Below, piece after piece: positions 1-8,333 of a stretch of DNA of 64,000 bases. Source of the stretch: Bartonella sp. M0177. GTDB taxonomy: Bacteria; Pseudomonadota; Alphaproteobacteria; Rhizobiales; Rhizobiaceae. The position numbers were made by a program, and so were the translations under genes. Position 1 is the first letter of the stretch. Every line of letters starts with the position of its first letter. The stretch lies in contig NZ_JACFOY010000001.1 of assembly GCF_016102285.1 (NCBI RefSeq), forward strand, positions 1 to 64,000. The letters are read 5' to 3'. A model generated the notes under the pieces. That model had not been told where the DNA came from. It ran no database searches and worked only from the letters and a program-made list of their open reading frames with translations.

Positions 1-189
1 AATGATGAACCTGTTCCAGCAGCACAGATGCCGGCTCCCAAGCTCATCTCGCTGTTACATAGAAATGATGAACCTGTTCCAGCAGCACAGATGCCGGCTC
101 CCAAGCTCATCTCGCTGTTACATAGAAATGATGAACCTGTTCCAGCAGCACAGATGCCGGCTCCCAAGCTCATCTCGCTGTTACATAGA
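1..189. repeat. Tandem repeat, 63-bp unit, three identical copies plus a diverged fourth
   Basis: Bases 1-63, 64-126 and 127-189 are identical by direct reading, and a partial diverged copy starts at 190. The unit length is a multiple of three, so copy-number change keeps the reading frame. The array probably continues upstream of the window. Confidence 0.95.
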
Positions 190-417
190 AATGAAGAACC
201 TGTCGAAGCTGTTCCAGCAATGCAAACTGCTTCTCCGGAAAAATTTCCTAAGCGTAGAAATATGGGCATGAGCATTTGCGAAATTTTACAAAAATTTCGA
301 ATTTCGTTGTATGTTTGGCCAATAGAAAGAGAAGGGAAAGAAAGTAATATAAATAAAGCAATAGGAAAAATTTTTTTCATGCGGGCTAGCTTTTTTACAG
401 TTCATGGGCATGAATAG
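1..417 (+). CDS. 3' end of a repeat-containing protein, function unknown (partial)
   Basis: The frame is open from the first base of the window to a TAG at 415-417, so the start lies upstream. The first 63 codons are three identical 21-residue units (each beginning NDEPVPAAQ and ending in LISLLHR), followed by a diverged partial fourth unit (NEEPVEAVPA) and a non-repetitive basic tail of about 65 residues. The units mix acidic/proline-rich and hydrophobic/basic parts. A second frame (from base 2) is also open through the repeat because 63 is a multiple of three, but it closes at 271, so the longer frame is preferred. I do not recognise the family. Surface or secreted repeat proteins often show such recent unit expansion, but nothing here proves location or role. 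The tail could be out of frame if the gene is decayed. Confidence 0.5.
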   Translation, partial: NDEPVPAAQMPAPKLISLLHRNDEPVPAAQMPAPKLISLLHRNDEPVPAAQMPAPKLISLLHRNEEPVEAVPAMQTASPEKFPKRRNMGMSICEILQKFRISLYVWPIEREGKESNINKAIGKIFFMRASFFTVHGHE

Positions 418-621
418 ATTAACTCTTGTTCAGTTTCCATGATAGTCGTTTTCTGCAGATGCGTTATAGTCCGAACAATTTTTTCAAGTTCCCGCTTGCT
501 TATTATCAGAATAAAACCAATTGTTAGAATGATATCGCGAATATATACCGTACAAACACTTATAATAAAAAATTTTCCTACAAAACTTATCGAATTTAGA
601 AAAATTACCCATATTAAAAGA

Positions 622-651
622 ACGGGGAAGTTACCGGATTGTTTTCCCCGT
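622..651 (-). terminator. Rho-independent terminator of the aldo/keto reductase gene
   Basis: The arms ACGGGGAA (622-629) and TTCCCCGT (644-651) pair perfectly. On the minus strand the stem is followed by a T-rich run (TCTTTTAAT). It lies 29 bases beyond the stop of the gene ending at 680. Confidence 0.7.
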
Positions 652-679
652 CCTTTCCGGTTTGATGTTTGGCAGAGCT

Positions 680-1636
680 TTAATAGCTGCTTGCCTCATT
701 AAGAGCGTCAATATCCTCTTTACTCAAATTTATCATTGTTGCTTTGACGAGGCTATAAAGTTGGTCAAGCTTTGTGGCACTCGCTATTGGCGCCGTTACG
801 GCAGGTTGTGCAATGAGCCACGCCAAGGCAATCTCGGCTTGTGTCACATTATGTTTTTCACTGATCGTATCGAGAGCGTTCAGAATACGCATCCCGCGTG
901 GATTGATATATTGTTCAACTCTTGAGCCGCGTTTATGCCCTGCAAGATCGGCTTTTGAACGATATTTGCCTGAGAGAAATCCGGAAGCAAGGCTATAATA
1001 GGTGATAACACCGAGACCGTATTTTTGTGCGGTATCGGCCAATTTTCCTTCGAATGTGTTCCGGTCATAGAGATTATATTCGGGTTGCAATGTTTGATAG
1101 CTTGGAAGATTATTCTTCCTGGCTGTTTGCATTGCATTTTCAAGTTGCTCTGCCGTTATATTGGAGCAGCCGATAGCGCGAATTTTTCCTGCTTTCAAAA
1201 GCTTGCCATAGGCCTCGAGAGTTTCTTCGAATGGTGTATCAGGATCGAACCAGTGTGACTGATAGAGATCAATGACATCAATATTCAAACGGCGTAAAGA
1301 ATCTTCCACAGCCTGCTCTATCCAGCGGGCGGAAAGGCCTTTATGGCCGGCTATGCCCATATCCGAACCGACCTTGGTGAAAATATAGAATTTATCTCGT
1401 TTGGACGGATTTTGTTTTAGCCACTTCCCGATGATGGTTTCCGATTCGCCGCCTTTGTTGCCTTCAACCCATGTCGAATAGGCGTCGGCTGTATCAATGG
1501 CATTCAATCCGCTTTCGGCAATTGCATCAAGCATCGTGAAAGATTGCTTCTCATCCAGAGTCCAACCAAAGACATTGCCTCCAAAAACGAGCGGAACAAT
1601 ATTAAAACCTGTATTTCCTAAAGCGCGATGTTTCAT
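680..1636 (-). CDS. Aldo/keto reductase
   Basis: A 318-residue NADPH-dependent oxidoreductase of the aldo/keto reductase fold, probably cytosolic and reducing an aldehyde or ketone that cannot be named. The family pattern is clear: a glycine-rich start (LGNTGFNI), the active-site region NAIDTADAYS with its Asp and Tyr, a catalytic Lys in FTKVGSD, and the Gln/Ser-rich cofactor region (LYQSHWFDPDTP, GCSNITAEQL). An in-frame start 15 bases upstream exists, but AAGGACG sits just before the ATG at 1636, so that start is preferred. The gene stands alone with its own terminator. It resembles the 'L-glyceraldehyde 3-phosphate reductase-like/YajO' branch, but substrate is open. A second, different family member lies at 30287-31276. 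Confidence 0.88.
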   Translation of the reverse strand: MKHRALGNTGFNIVPLVFGGNVFGWTLDEKQSFTMLDAIAESGLNAIDTADAYSTWVEGNKGGESETIIGKWLKQNPSKRDKFYIFTKVGSDMGIAGHKGLSARWIEQAVEDSLRRLNIDVIDLYQSHWFDPDTPFEETLEAYGKLLKAGKIRAIGCSNITAEQLENAMQTARKNNLPSYQTLQPEYNLYDRNTFEGKLADTAQKYGLGVITYYSLASGFLSGKYRSKADLAGHKRGSRVEQYINPRGMRILNALDTISEKHNVTQAEIALAWLIAQPAVTAPIASATKLDQLYSLVKATMINLSKEDIDALNEASSY

Positions 1637-1894
1637 AGAACGTCCTTTCATTGTTTGTTGGCGGTAACCGAACGCAAATTAATCGCGAGCAACGGCGTCT
1701 TTTAAAGGTAGTCACGGTTTTGGCTTGAGGGAAAGTGTTTCACAGTGTTTTGATAGTTTTCATGGTTTTGTCAGAATTTAACCTTAAATTGACGATTATT
1801 TTCTTTTTCGAATAAAGTTTGGTATGGTCACGCGAGTAAAATGCGTGAAAGTCGAATGATTGGATTAAATTTCATGGGCAGGCTGGATAGTTTT

Positions 1895-2221
1895 ATGTCT
1901 GTTAAAACATTGGTTCTTCCGTGCCTTTTGATGTTTGCCGGTTGTGCAACACAAGCCACGGCGTGGACCGAGAAAATCACCACTCAAAAAGTTGAACTGC
2001 CAACAGAATGTGCCGGCTGGCAGAAAATCGACGTAAAGACAAGGACGCGCTATTTTATGATGAAAGAAGATCAGCGTGCGCTGGTCGATATTGATGCGCA
2101 TAATTTACGAGGGAAAAATCTGGGTTGTTGGGACAGGAATGTACAGCCGTCTTCGGCACAGCCTTTGATACAAAGTCCTCAGACCCAGTCAGGTGCGTTG
2201 ACTTCAAGTCAGGCACAATAA
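1895..2221 (+). CDS. Small lipoprotein, function unknown
   Basis: About 108 residues. It begins with a short basic segment and a hydrophobic stretch ending in a lipobox (MFAGC), so signal peptidase II should cleave before the Cys and the protein should be lipid-anchored in the periplasm or outer membrane. The rest is a small domain with two further cysteines (PTECAGW, NLGCWDR) and a Gln/Ser-rich tail. Those two cysteines could form a disulfide. An upstream in-frame ATG at 1841 would add 18 residues; the ATG at 1895 gives the normal signal-peptide length, though neither start has a strong ribosome site. I do not recognise a named family. The next gene starts 17 bases downstream and may be co-transcribed. 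Confidence 0.65.
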   Translation: MSVKTLVLPCLLMFAGCATQATAWTEKITTQKVELPTECAGWQKIDVKTRTRYFMMKEDQRALVDIDAHNLRGKNLGCWDRNVQPSSAQPLIQSPQTQSGALTSSQAQ

Positions 2222-2238
2222 CGCTTTAGGGTTGCTAT

Positions 2239-3012
2239 TTGGACATATTGACGTTCAGATCATTTTACGAAACACCACTTGGCGAAAAGGTTTTTTCGAC
2301 CATTACCAATAAACTTGGATTAAAAGACCGTGATGTTTCCGGTGAGCGGGTGATGGGACTGGGTTATGTCACCCCTTATCTTCAATGGCTTAAACCACGG
2401 GCAGAGAGGTGTTTTGCTTTTATGCCGGCGCGTCAAGGAGCCTGTGTGTGGCCTTCTGCAGAAAAAGTTGCAACGGCCTTGGTCTTTGAAGAAGATTTGC
2501 CCTTGCCGGATTCTGCTGTTGACCGGATTATGCTCGTCCATTCACTGGAATTTGCCGAAAATGCCCGCGAAATGCTCAGTGAAATGTGGCGTGTATTGGC
2601 ACCGAACGGGCGCATAATCATCGTTGTACCCAATAGACGAGGTCTTTGGGCCAGAAATGATCATACGCCCTTTGGCAGTGGCCAACCTTATAGCCGCCAG
2701 CAATTGTTATTATTGTTACACGAAACCAATTTTAGCGTCGTCAATATTGGCGAAGCGCTCTATTTTTCCCCGTCCGGTCGCGCATTGGCTCGCGGTTTTT
2801 CAGCAATTTATGAGCCATTGGCGAGGAACTTTTTCCCGTATTTTGGCGGAATTATCGTCTGTGAAGCCCAAAAACGCCTGTTTCAGGGATTGCCGGTACA
2901 TCGTCGCCAGTCGCGTCGGGTATTTATACCGGCTCTGTCGCCCCAGATTACCAATCGTAAACCTTCTCATGCTGTCGAAATCAGAAGTGAGCACGAGAGT
3001 TCGGATTGGTAA
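2239..3012 (+). CDS. SAM-dependent methyltransferase (class I)
   Basis: A 257-residue protein with a methyltransferase-11 type domain. The post-motif-I acidic strand and motif II region appear as LPLPDSAVDRIMLVHSLEF, followed by EMWRVLAPNGRIIIVVPNRRG, the typical beta-5 strand of ubiE-like methyltransferases. The first glycine motif is weak (MPARQGACVWP), as in a Rhizobiales subgroup annotated only as methyltransferase-domain protein. The frame opens with TTG at 2239; no ATG lies nearby in frame, so a TTG start is likely but not certain. The substrate is unknown. Confidence 0.75.
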   Translation: MDILTFRSFYETPLGEKVFSTITNKLGLKDRDVSGERVMGLGYVTPYLQWLKPRAERCFAFMPARQGACVWPSAEKVATALVFEEDLPLPDSAVDRIMLVHSLEFAENAREMLSEMWRVLAPNGRIIIVVPNRRGLWARNDHTPFGSGQPYSRQQLLLLLHETNFSVVNIGEALYFSPSGRALARGFSAIYEPLARNFFPYFGGIIVCEAQKRLFQGLPVHRRQSRRVFIPALSPQITNRKPSHAVEIRSEHESSDW

Positions 3013-3261
3013 AACCCTGCTTGATTGGCCCACCGATAGGCCGTACCTATTTTATTGATTTTGCGGGTGCGAGATAGGAAACGCCCAATGAAATTCCTCT
3101 ATTTTTTTAAAGGGGGTTTGCCCTATTTTATCGGGAAGACCGGCTTTTAACCCAGAGGCTTATTTTTTAAAGGTGCGCTGCTTTTTTGAATTTGTCGCGA
3201 TTTTTCGTTTCACAAACATGTTACATCCGGTCTTTTTTGTTTCGAAAAGCCGATTTCGGCC

Positions 3262-3768
3262 CTATTTCAGTTCGGGCATCCGGTTGATATTGTTGGCAAG
3301 CTCGTGAATCCGGTCGTTCACATAGTCATAAATATAACGGGTAATGTCAGGAAACTCTTTTATTAACCGAAGGAAGACCGTGCGTTTGATTTCCAAAACT
3401 TTTGAATTGGATTGTGCGATCGCTGTAAATGGACGATTGATCTCGGTTACCAAAGCAAGCTCGTTAATGAGCGCATTTCTGTTGATGATGTCGATCGGTT
3501 GTCCGGAATTGTTGTTTTGCCGGTAAAGATTGACAGTTCCTGAAAGAACAACATAGGCACTTTCGGCAAGTTCGCCTTCTTTGAAAATCATTTCTCCTGA
3601 AGCAAATTCCTGTCGCTCGGCTCCGAATATCAACAGGCGCAGTTGTTCCGGTGTCATTTTGTTGAAAAAGTCGAACTTTTTCAATAAAATAATGTCATCA
3701 TTAATTGCCACCGAAAACTCCCGACTTTCATAAACTGGCCTTTTATTGCTGCGGCCAATCCATTTCAT
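3262..3768 (-). CDS. Cyclic nucleotide-binding domain protein without DNA-binding domain
   Basis: 168 residues. The core (about 30-145) has the beta-roll of the CAP/Crp sensor domain: EFASGEMIFKEGELAESAYVVLSGTVNLY, then the later strand IDIINRNALINELALVTEINRPFTAIA, where the phosphate-binding cassette sits. No helix-turn-helix follows; the protein ends after a helix (RLIKEFPDITRYIYDYVNDRIHEL). It therefore probably acts as a small-molecule sensor or partner protein rather than as a transcription factor. It lies downstream of cenR on the same strand with a 60-base gap and may be its operon partner. Whether it binds cAMP, cGMP or nothing is unknown. Confidence 0.8.
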   Translation of the reverse strand: MKWIGRSNKRPVYESREFSVAINDDIILLKKFDFFNKMTPEQLRLLIFGAERQEFASGEMIFKEGELAESAYVVLSGTVNLYRQNNNSGQPIDIINRNALINELALVTEINRPFTAIAQSNSKVLEIKRTVFLRLIKEFPDITRYIYDYVNDRIHELANNINRMPELK

Positions 3769-3827
3769 GAGATTTCTTTGGAGCGTAAGCTTTGGTGAAT
3801 AAACTCGTTAACAGTATTCACCGATGT

Positions 3828-4511
3828 TTACGGATTCAATCTATAGCCACCGCTATCGGTTATCAAGATTTGCGCATTAGCGGGATCTTTCTCGATTTTT
3901 TGGCGGAGGCGATAAACGTGAGTTTCCAAAGTATGGGTTGTTACGCCTGAATTATAACCCCAAACTTCCTCCAACAGAGTATCACGGCTTACAACACTGT
4001 CTCCTGCACGATAGAGGAATTTTATGATGGCGGCTTCTTTTTCGGTCAAGCGGATCTTGCTACCTTTTTCGTCAATAAGCAATTTTTGTCCAGGCTTGAA
4101 TGTATAAGGCCCTACCTGGAAGGTCGCATCTTCGCTCTGTTCATGTTGGCGCAATTGCGCGCGGATACGAGCCAGCAAAACAGCAAACCTGAACGGTTTT
4201 GTTACATAGTCATTGGCACCGGCTTCAAGACCGAGAATAGTATCCGAATCGGTATCGTGACCCGTTAACATGATGATCGGTGCGCGGAATCCTTCCTGAC
4301 GCAATTTTTTTACAGCTTCACGGCCATCAAGATCGGGTAGACCGATATCCATAATAATAAGATCTACATTTTCGTTTCTTGCGGTTTCAAGACCTTTTGC
4401 AGCCGTACTTTCCTGAAGAACATTGAATTCTTCATGCATTTGTAGTTGCTCTACCAGAATAGAGCGCAGATCCTCGTCATCATCTACAATCAAAAGGGTG
4501 CGATCGGTCAT
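3828..4511 (-). CDS. cenR: OmpR-family response regulator, CenR-like
   Basis: 227 residues: a receiver domain (about 1-120) and a winged-helix DNA-binding domain (about 130-227). The acidic pocket is D10-D12, the phospho-acceptor is D55 (in LIIMDIGLPD), the switch Thr is T83 and the conserved Lys K105 (NDYVTKPF). The C-terminal domain shows the OmpR/PhoB pattern (LTEKEAAIIKFLYRAGD, THTLETHVYRLRQKIE). The N-terminal sequence MTDRTLLIVDDD and overall form match CenR/OtpR of Caulobacter, Brucella and rhizobia, which controls envelope genes with kinase CenK. No kinase gene is adjacent. A divergent L,D-transpeptidase gene begins 72 bases away, which fits an envelope role. Confidence 0.85.
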   Translation of the reverse strand: MTDRTLLIVDDDEDLRSILVEQLQMHEEFNVLQESTAAKGLETARNENVDLIIMDIGLPDLDGREAVKKLRQEGFRAPIIMLTGHDTDSDTILGLEAGANDYVTKPFRFAVLLARIRAQLRQHEQSEDATFQVGPYTFKPGQKLLIDEKGSKIRLTEKEAAIIKFLYRAGDSVVSRDTLLEEVWGYNSGVTTHTLETHVYRLRQKIEKDPANAQILITDSGGYRLNP

Positions 4512-4583
4512 TTTCTGTCCTTATAAAAAACGCTATCGGCGTTATGTAATAATTGCAGTCACAATCACGAAAAACTGAACATC

Positions 4584-5198
4584 ATGCAAGTGCCTTTAAT
4601 CAGAAATCCGTTAAAAACACCAAAAATTGTTTCGTTTATCGCTGTGCGCAAGAAATGCGGTACAACAACAAAAGGAATTTTGGCAATTGGCCAATATCGT
4701 TTTTTGTGCGCTTTGGGCAGAAACGGTTTTTCAGCCCGAAAACGCGAAGGTGACGGGGCAACACCCATTGCTGTTATGCCAATCCTTGGCGGTTTTCGAA
4801 AGAATAGTTTTCGTAGTCTACCACATCATCCGTTAATGCTCCACCGTGTAAAATTATCTGATGGATGGTGCGATCAGCCATGGTCTGCCAATTATAACCG
4901 TCCGGTAAAGCTGCCTTACAGAAATAGCGCGGAAAAACTTTGTCGCACAGATGACCTTTATGACATGGTATTGATACCGGATTGGAATATCCGTTGCAGA
5001 ATGCAAAACAATGGCAGTGCCATTTTTTTTCATCTGGCAAGGCCGGGTTTTGCTCCGACAGAAGGTTGTATTGCTGTCTCGCGGCGCACAATGGAGCGAA
5101 TTCTGCCTTTTATATCGCGCAAAACAAAAATAATGACATTGGGAACGATAACAAGGTCAAAACCTGCGGGTGGACTTGCGAGAAGTCGTAAACGATAA
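4584..5198 (+). CDS. L,D-transpeptidase (YkuD domain) lacking a clear signal peptide
   Basis: 204 residues. The catalytic signature near the C-terminal third is H-L-A-R-P-G-F-A-P-T-E-G-C-I-A-V-S, where the His and Cys are the active-site residues of the YkuD fold that forms 3-3 peptidoglycan cross-links or attaches proteins to peptidoglycan. Other fold marks are GDGATPIAVMPI and YDMVLIPDWN. The N-terminus is basic and lacks a convincing hydrophobic leader, as in a Rhizobiales subgroup of short YkuD proteins, so export is unproven. No strong ribosome-binding site precedes the ATG. The gene is divergent from cenR across a short shared promoter region, suggesting CenR may regulate it. Confidence 0.8.
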   Translation: MQVPLIRNPLKTPKIVSFIAVRKKCGTTTKGILAIGQYRFLCALGRNGFSARKREGDGATPIAVMPILGGFRKNSFRSLPHHPLMLHRVKLSDGWCDQPWSANYNRPVKLPYRNSAEKLCRTDDLYDMVLIPDWNIRCRMQNNGSAIFFHLARPGFAPTEGCIAVSRRTMERILPFISRKTKIMTLGTITRSKPAGGLARSRKR

Positions 5199-5684
5199 TA
5201 TTCGCGCTTGATTTGGGCAAGAACCCCCGCTCCGTTATTGGCCGCGATATTTGACCAGAATAACGTGACTGCCCCTTCCTGTTCATTTCACAATCCACAT
5301 TGGAAAGCAGCAATAATGTCGATGAGATTGAGTGACCAATTCGCAAGATTATTATAGAGATTTTGGATAAATCTATTTTTAAATTGGAAATTCAAAAGAT
5401 GATGAATATTCACCATTGAATGAATTTATGAAATTTTCTTAGTGCATTTTCACTATAAAATAAGCGTGTGAGAAAACTAGTCTAATAAAATTCTATTTTT
5501 GAATGATCGATATTTTATAGATAAAATTTAACGATAAAATTGTTATTTTACATGACAATTTTTCTATCGGGAAAACAGAATTGAACAGAATAATAGTGTC
5601 ACACCCTGCCGGTCTAGAAGCGCATATCTTTGAAAACAAATCACTCTATGGATAAAGTGCTGATCGGGAAGTTTCCCACCCCGA
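5199..5684. other. AT-rich intergenic region, no gene seen
   Basis: No convincing coding frame is present. Roughly 5330-5580 is strongly AT-rich. Two sequences one base off the DnaA-box consensus (TTATCCAAA and TTATCCATA on the minus strand, at about 5349-5357 and 5647-5655) occur, which is too little to call an origin. Confidence 0.5.
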
Positions 5685-5685
5685 T

Positions 5686-5701
5686 GTTTTCACGTGAAAC
5701 A
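5686..5701. other. parS-like centromere site (14 of 16 bases)
   Basis: The sequence GTTTTCACGTGAAACA matches the near-universal chromosomal parS palindrome TGTTTCACGTGAAACA at 14 of 16 positions. The right half is perfect and the two mismatches are at the outer end of the left half. It is intergenic, as functional sites often are. ParB binds parS and ParA segregates the origin region; no par genes are in this window, so function is an inference. Confidence 0.5.
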
Positions 5702-5739
5702 CAAGAATAATAATCCTGAACCGGGATCATAAAGAATAG

Positions 5740-5758
5740 ATGTCGGCTTAGCCGACAT
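5740..5758. other. Short perfect hairpin downstream of accA
   Basis: ATGTCGGC and GCCGACAT pair perfectly across a 3-base loop. On the minus strand it lies about 60 bases after accA, but no clear T-run follows, so it is only a weak terminator candidate. Confidence 0.4.
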
Positions 5759-5816
5759 AGAAATAGTCGCTTCGATTATTTCAGGCTAATCAACATTATT
5801 TTGCAAGCAAGCGGCA

Positions 5817-6776
5817 TTATTTTGCAAGCGAGCGGCCGATTTCCAGATATTTATCCCAGCGTTCTCTTTTCAGAGTGTCACCATCTTTTCCTGCCATGCC
5901 CTTCAATGCCGCTTCGATTACCTGACCGGCTGCGTCAATGGCTTCTTTCTTATTGCGGTGTGCACCGCCCAGAGGTTCAGGAATAATACCGTCAATAATT
6001 TTCAATTTATAAAGATCTTGTGCGGTAATGTGCATAGATGTTGCGGCATCTTTTGCCCGTGTGGCATCGCGCCATAAAATGGAGGCCGCTCCCTCGGGAG
6101 AGATGACAGAATAGATTGCGTGTTCGAGCATATAAACTTTGTTGGCAGCCGCAATTGCAATAGCACCGCCAGAACCGCCTTCGCCAATAATTACAGAAAC
6201 GACAGGCACTTTTAATCGCAATGTTTCGGCTGTTGATTGGGCAATGGCTTCAGCTTGTCCGCGTTCTTCTGCACTTACTCCCGGATAGGCACCGGCGGTA
6301 TCGACAAGGGTGATAACAGGAAGTGAAAAACGATCGGCCAATTCCATGATGCGCACAGCCTTGCGGTAGCCTTCCGGTCGCGCCGAGCCGAAATTGTAGC
6401 GCAATCTCGATTGGGTGTCGTAACCTTTTTCTTGTCCGAGATAGGCTATTGCCTGACCGTTGAAACGGGCAAAACCTGCTTGAATCGCTTCATCTTCGCC
6501 ATATTTCCGGTCACCGGCCAGAGGTGTCACATCGGTAAAGAGTTCTTTTGAATAGTCCAGAAAATGCGGTCTATCCGGATGGCGCGCAACCTGCGCCTTT
6601 TGCCAGGGTGTAAGTTTTTTATAAAGATCTCGCAAGGCCGCCTGTGAGCGTTCTTCAAGACGGGATATTTCGTCCCCCATATCGACGCTACCTTTTTCCT
6701 GGGCTATTTTCTTCAGTTCGAAGATTTGCCCTTCCAGATCAGCAACCGGCTTTTCGAAATCAAGATAATTATACAT
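5817..6776 (-). CDS. accA: Acetyl-CoA carboxylase carboxyltransferase subunit alpha
   Basis: AccA pairs with AccD in the carboxyltransferase that moves the carboxyl group from biotin to acetyl-CoA, giving malonyl-CoA for fatty-acid synthesis in the cytosol. About 319 residues, the usual length. Family marks are the N-terminal YLDFEKPVADLEGQI, the acyl-CoA-binding core (LVDTAGAYPGVSAEERGQ), the oxyanion region (GEGGSGGAIAIAAANKVYMLEH) and SPEGAASILWRD. A TTG in frame at 6785 is possible, but the ATG at 6776 follows a GGAG and gives the N-terminus typical of Rhizobiales. The gene lies alone downstream of xerD on the same strand. Confidence 0.96.
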   Translation of the reverse strand: MYNYLDFEKPVADLEGQIFELKKIAQEKGSVDMGDEISRLEERSQAALRDLYKKLTPWQKAQVARHPDRPHFLDYSKELFTDVTPLAGDRKYGEDEAIQAGFARFNGQAIAYLGQEKGYDTQSRLRYNFGSARPEGYRKAVRIMELADRFSLPVITLVDTAGAYPGVSAEERGQAEAIAQSTAETLRLKVPVVSVIIGEGGSGGAIAIAAANKVYMLEHAIYSVISPEGAASILWRDATRAKDAATSMHITAQDLYKLKIIDGIIPEPLGGAHRNKKEAIDAAGQVIEAALKGMAGKDGDTLKRERWDKYLEIGRSLAK

Positions 6777-6856
6777 CGGCTCCAACTTTTTATGATACCA
6801 TTTTGGTAGTTTGTTTTAAGCTTTAACGGTGTCTTATAAATAACATAACATTTTCT

Positions 6857-7795
6857 TTACTCTGCATGAGAGCGCTCGGCAAGCGGGTGATGCTCATTTA
6901 CAAGACTTTGCAGCTTTTCTTCAAGAACGTGGGTATAGATTTGTGTCGTAGATATATCCGAATGTCCCAGCAATTGTTGGACAACGCGCAAATCGGCACC
7001 GTGCTGTAACAAATGGCTGGCAAAAGCATGGCGGATAACATGTGGTGAAATGTTATGGGCATTGATTCCTGCGTCTATCGCAAGGATTTTAAGTTCACGC
7101 GCAACAACCTGCCGCGCAATATAACCCTGTTCGCTGTGGGCAGGAAAAAGATAGGGACTGTTGCTATCCGTTGATTTATCCCGCAATTCAAGCCAATTTT
7201 TGATTGCTTCCTTGGCTTTTCCGGATAAGGGCACCATTCGTTCTTTTGACCCTTTACCGCGGACGAGCAGAAAATCCGGCGCACCGCGAACAATGCGGAC
7301 CGGCATAGTAACGAGCTCGCTGATACGTAAGCCTGTCGCGTAAAGCAGTTCGACAATGGTATGAAGCCGCATCGCTTTTTTATGTTCGGCCTCAGTCAAA
7401 TCGGCACGTTGAGCATTTTTTTCAGCAAGATCACGCAGATTGTCCACCTGTTTTTCACTGATTATCTTTGGCAAATTCGGGTGTTTGCGCGGGGATAGAA
7501 GGTCGCCTGACGGGTCGTCATTGCGTAAACCTTCTGCATAGAGAAACTGGAAAAACTGACGCAATGTCGACAAACGCCTTGCTTGGGAAGTGGCAGCAAA
7601 ACCGTTATTTTGCATAGATGCCAATATTTTTGTAAGTTGGTCCCTGCCAGTATCAATCAGAGATGTTCCCGCTCCTGCCAGTTCTTCATTTGCCCATAAA
7701 AGATCGCGTCGATAGGCTTCAAGTGTATTTTTCGAGGCGCCGCGTTCGGCGCTCATCATTTCGAGAAAATTGTCGATTGTTGCAGAGAGGTTCAT
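6857..7795 (-). CDS. xerD: Site-specific tyrosine recombinase XerD
   Basis: 312 residues. The N-terminal core-binding (SAM-like) domain spans about 1-95 and the catalytic domain about 110-300. All six active-site residues of tyrosine recombinases are present: R157 (ATGLRISEL), K181 (VRGKGSKER), H252 and R255 (HVIRHAFASHLL), H278 (LLGHSD) and the nucleophile Y288 (QIYTHV). With XerC it resolves chromosome dimers at dif. Its start overlaps the stop of the upstream gene by four bases (ATGA). Nothing nearby suggests a mobile element, so a housekeeping XerD is preferred over a phage integrase. Confidence 0.93.
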   Translation of the reverse strand: MNLSATIDNFLEMMSAERGASKNTLEAYRRDLLWANEELAGAGTSLIDTGRDQLTKILASMQNNGFAATSQARRLSTLRQFFQFLYAEGLRNDDPSGDLLSPRKHPNLPKIISEKQVDNLRDLAEKNAQRADLTEAEHKKAMRLHTIVELLYATGLRISELVTMPVRIVRGAPDFLLVRGKGSKERMVPLSGKAKEAIKNWLELRDKSTDSNSPYLFPAHSEQGYIARQVVARELKILAIDAGINAHNISPHVIRHAFASHLLQHGADLRVVQQLLGHSDISTTQIYTHVLEEKLQSLVNEHHPLAERSHAE

Positions 7796-8229
7796 TTATT
7801 GTCCTTCTTGGTATTTGAAGGCGTGGACATGTCTGGTGTTTCCGGACGGGAAGGCAAATTTCCGGCAGGTTGTGGAGTTTTCCGGAGATTAACATTATTT
7901 GAACCGTGGTCCGTCCCGTCATTCGGCTTTGTGTTAGCCGCTTTGCTATCGTGGTCACTGGATAATTGCCCCACGTTTTCTTGATCGGCTGTGTTTTTTT
8001 GATCAGTAGTGTTTTCCTGATCATTTGCGGGCTTTTGATCGCCTGAAACTTGAGACCCTGATACCTGAGACAGCGCCGAGCGATCACGCAAATGCAGATT
8101 TTCCGGTTGAATTTCGATTGTTATATCGGTGGTTACCGGTTTTACGATATAAACAAGTCCGACCATTGCAGCATAAACGAGTGCAACCAGAATGGCAAAA
8201 GCGATGAATAAACGAGTAAGAGTGGGCAT
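7792..8229 (-). CDS. Single-pass membrane protein with disordered polar tail, unknown function
   Basis: 145 residues. One hydrophobic segment (about residues 6-30) is followed by a long low-complexity tail rich in Asp, Asn, Gln, Ser and Pro, including short repeats such as NTTDQKNTADQEN. No domain is recognised. It overlaps the start of xerD by four bases on the same strand, so the two are probably translated together. A small unassigned protein between xerD and aroK is common in related genomes. The topology suggests an inner-membrane anchor with a periplasmic or cytoplasmic tail. Confidence 0.65.
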   Translation of the reverse strand: MPTLTRLFIAFAILVALVYAAMVGLVYIVKPVTTDITIEIQPENLHLRDRSALSQVSGSQVSGDQKPANDQENTTDQKNTADQENVGQLSSDHDSKAANTKPNDGTDHGSNNVNLRKTPQPAGNLPSRPETPDMSTPSNTKKDNK

Positions 8230-8333
8230 ACCGGCGCAAAATTATCCAAAATTGAAAAAGTTTTAAACACTATCATGCCTTATAAAGATTAACAGGGATT
8301 GACTTATTCCGAGATAAATGTCGAAACGAAATT

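Noticed and set aside
1-189. CRISPR-like array at the window start
   Set aside because: The copies are directly abutting, identical 63-bp units with no variable spacers, so it is a coding tandem repeat.
5199-5700. Chromosome origin
   Set aside because: Only two one-off DnaA boxes and AT-richness are present; no box cluster, and the origin-flanking genes dnaA, parAB, gidA and hemE are not in the window.
6857-7795. Phage or island integrase
   Set aside because: The tyrosine recombinase is XerD by context (aroK, accA) and full conservation; no att repeats or mobile genes are nearby.
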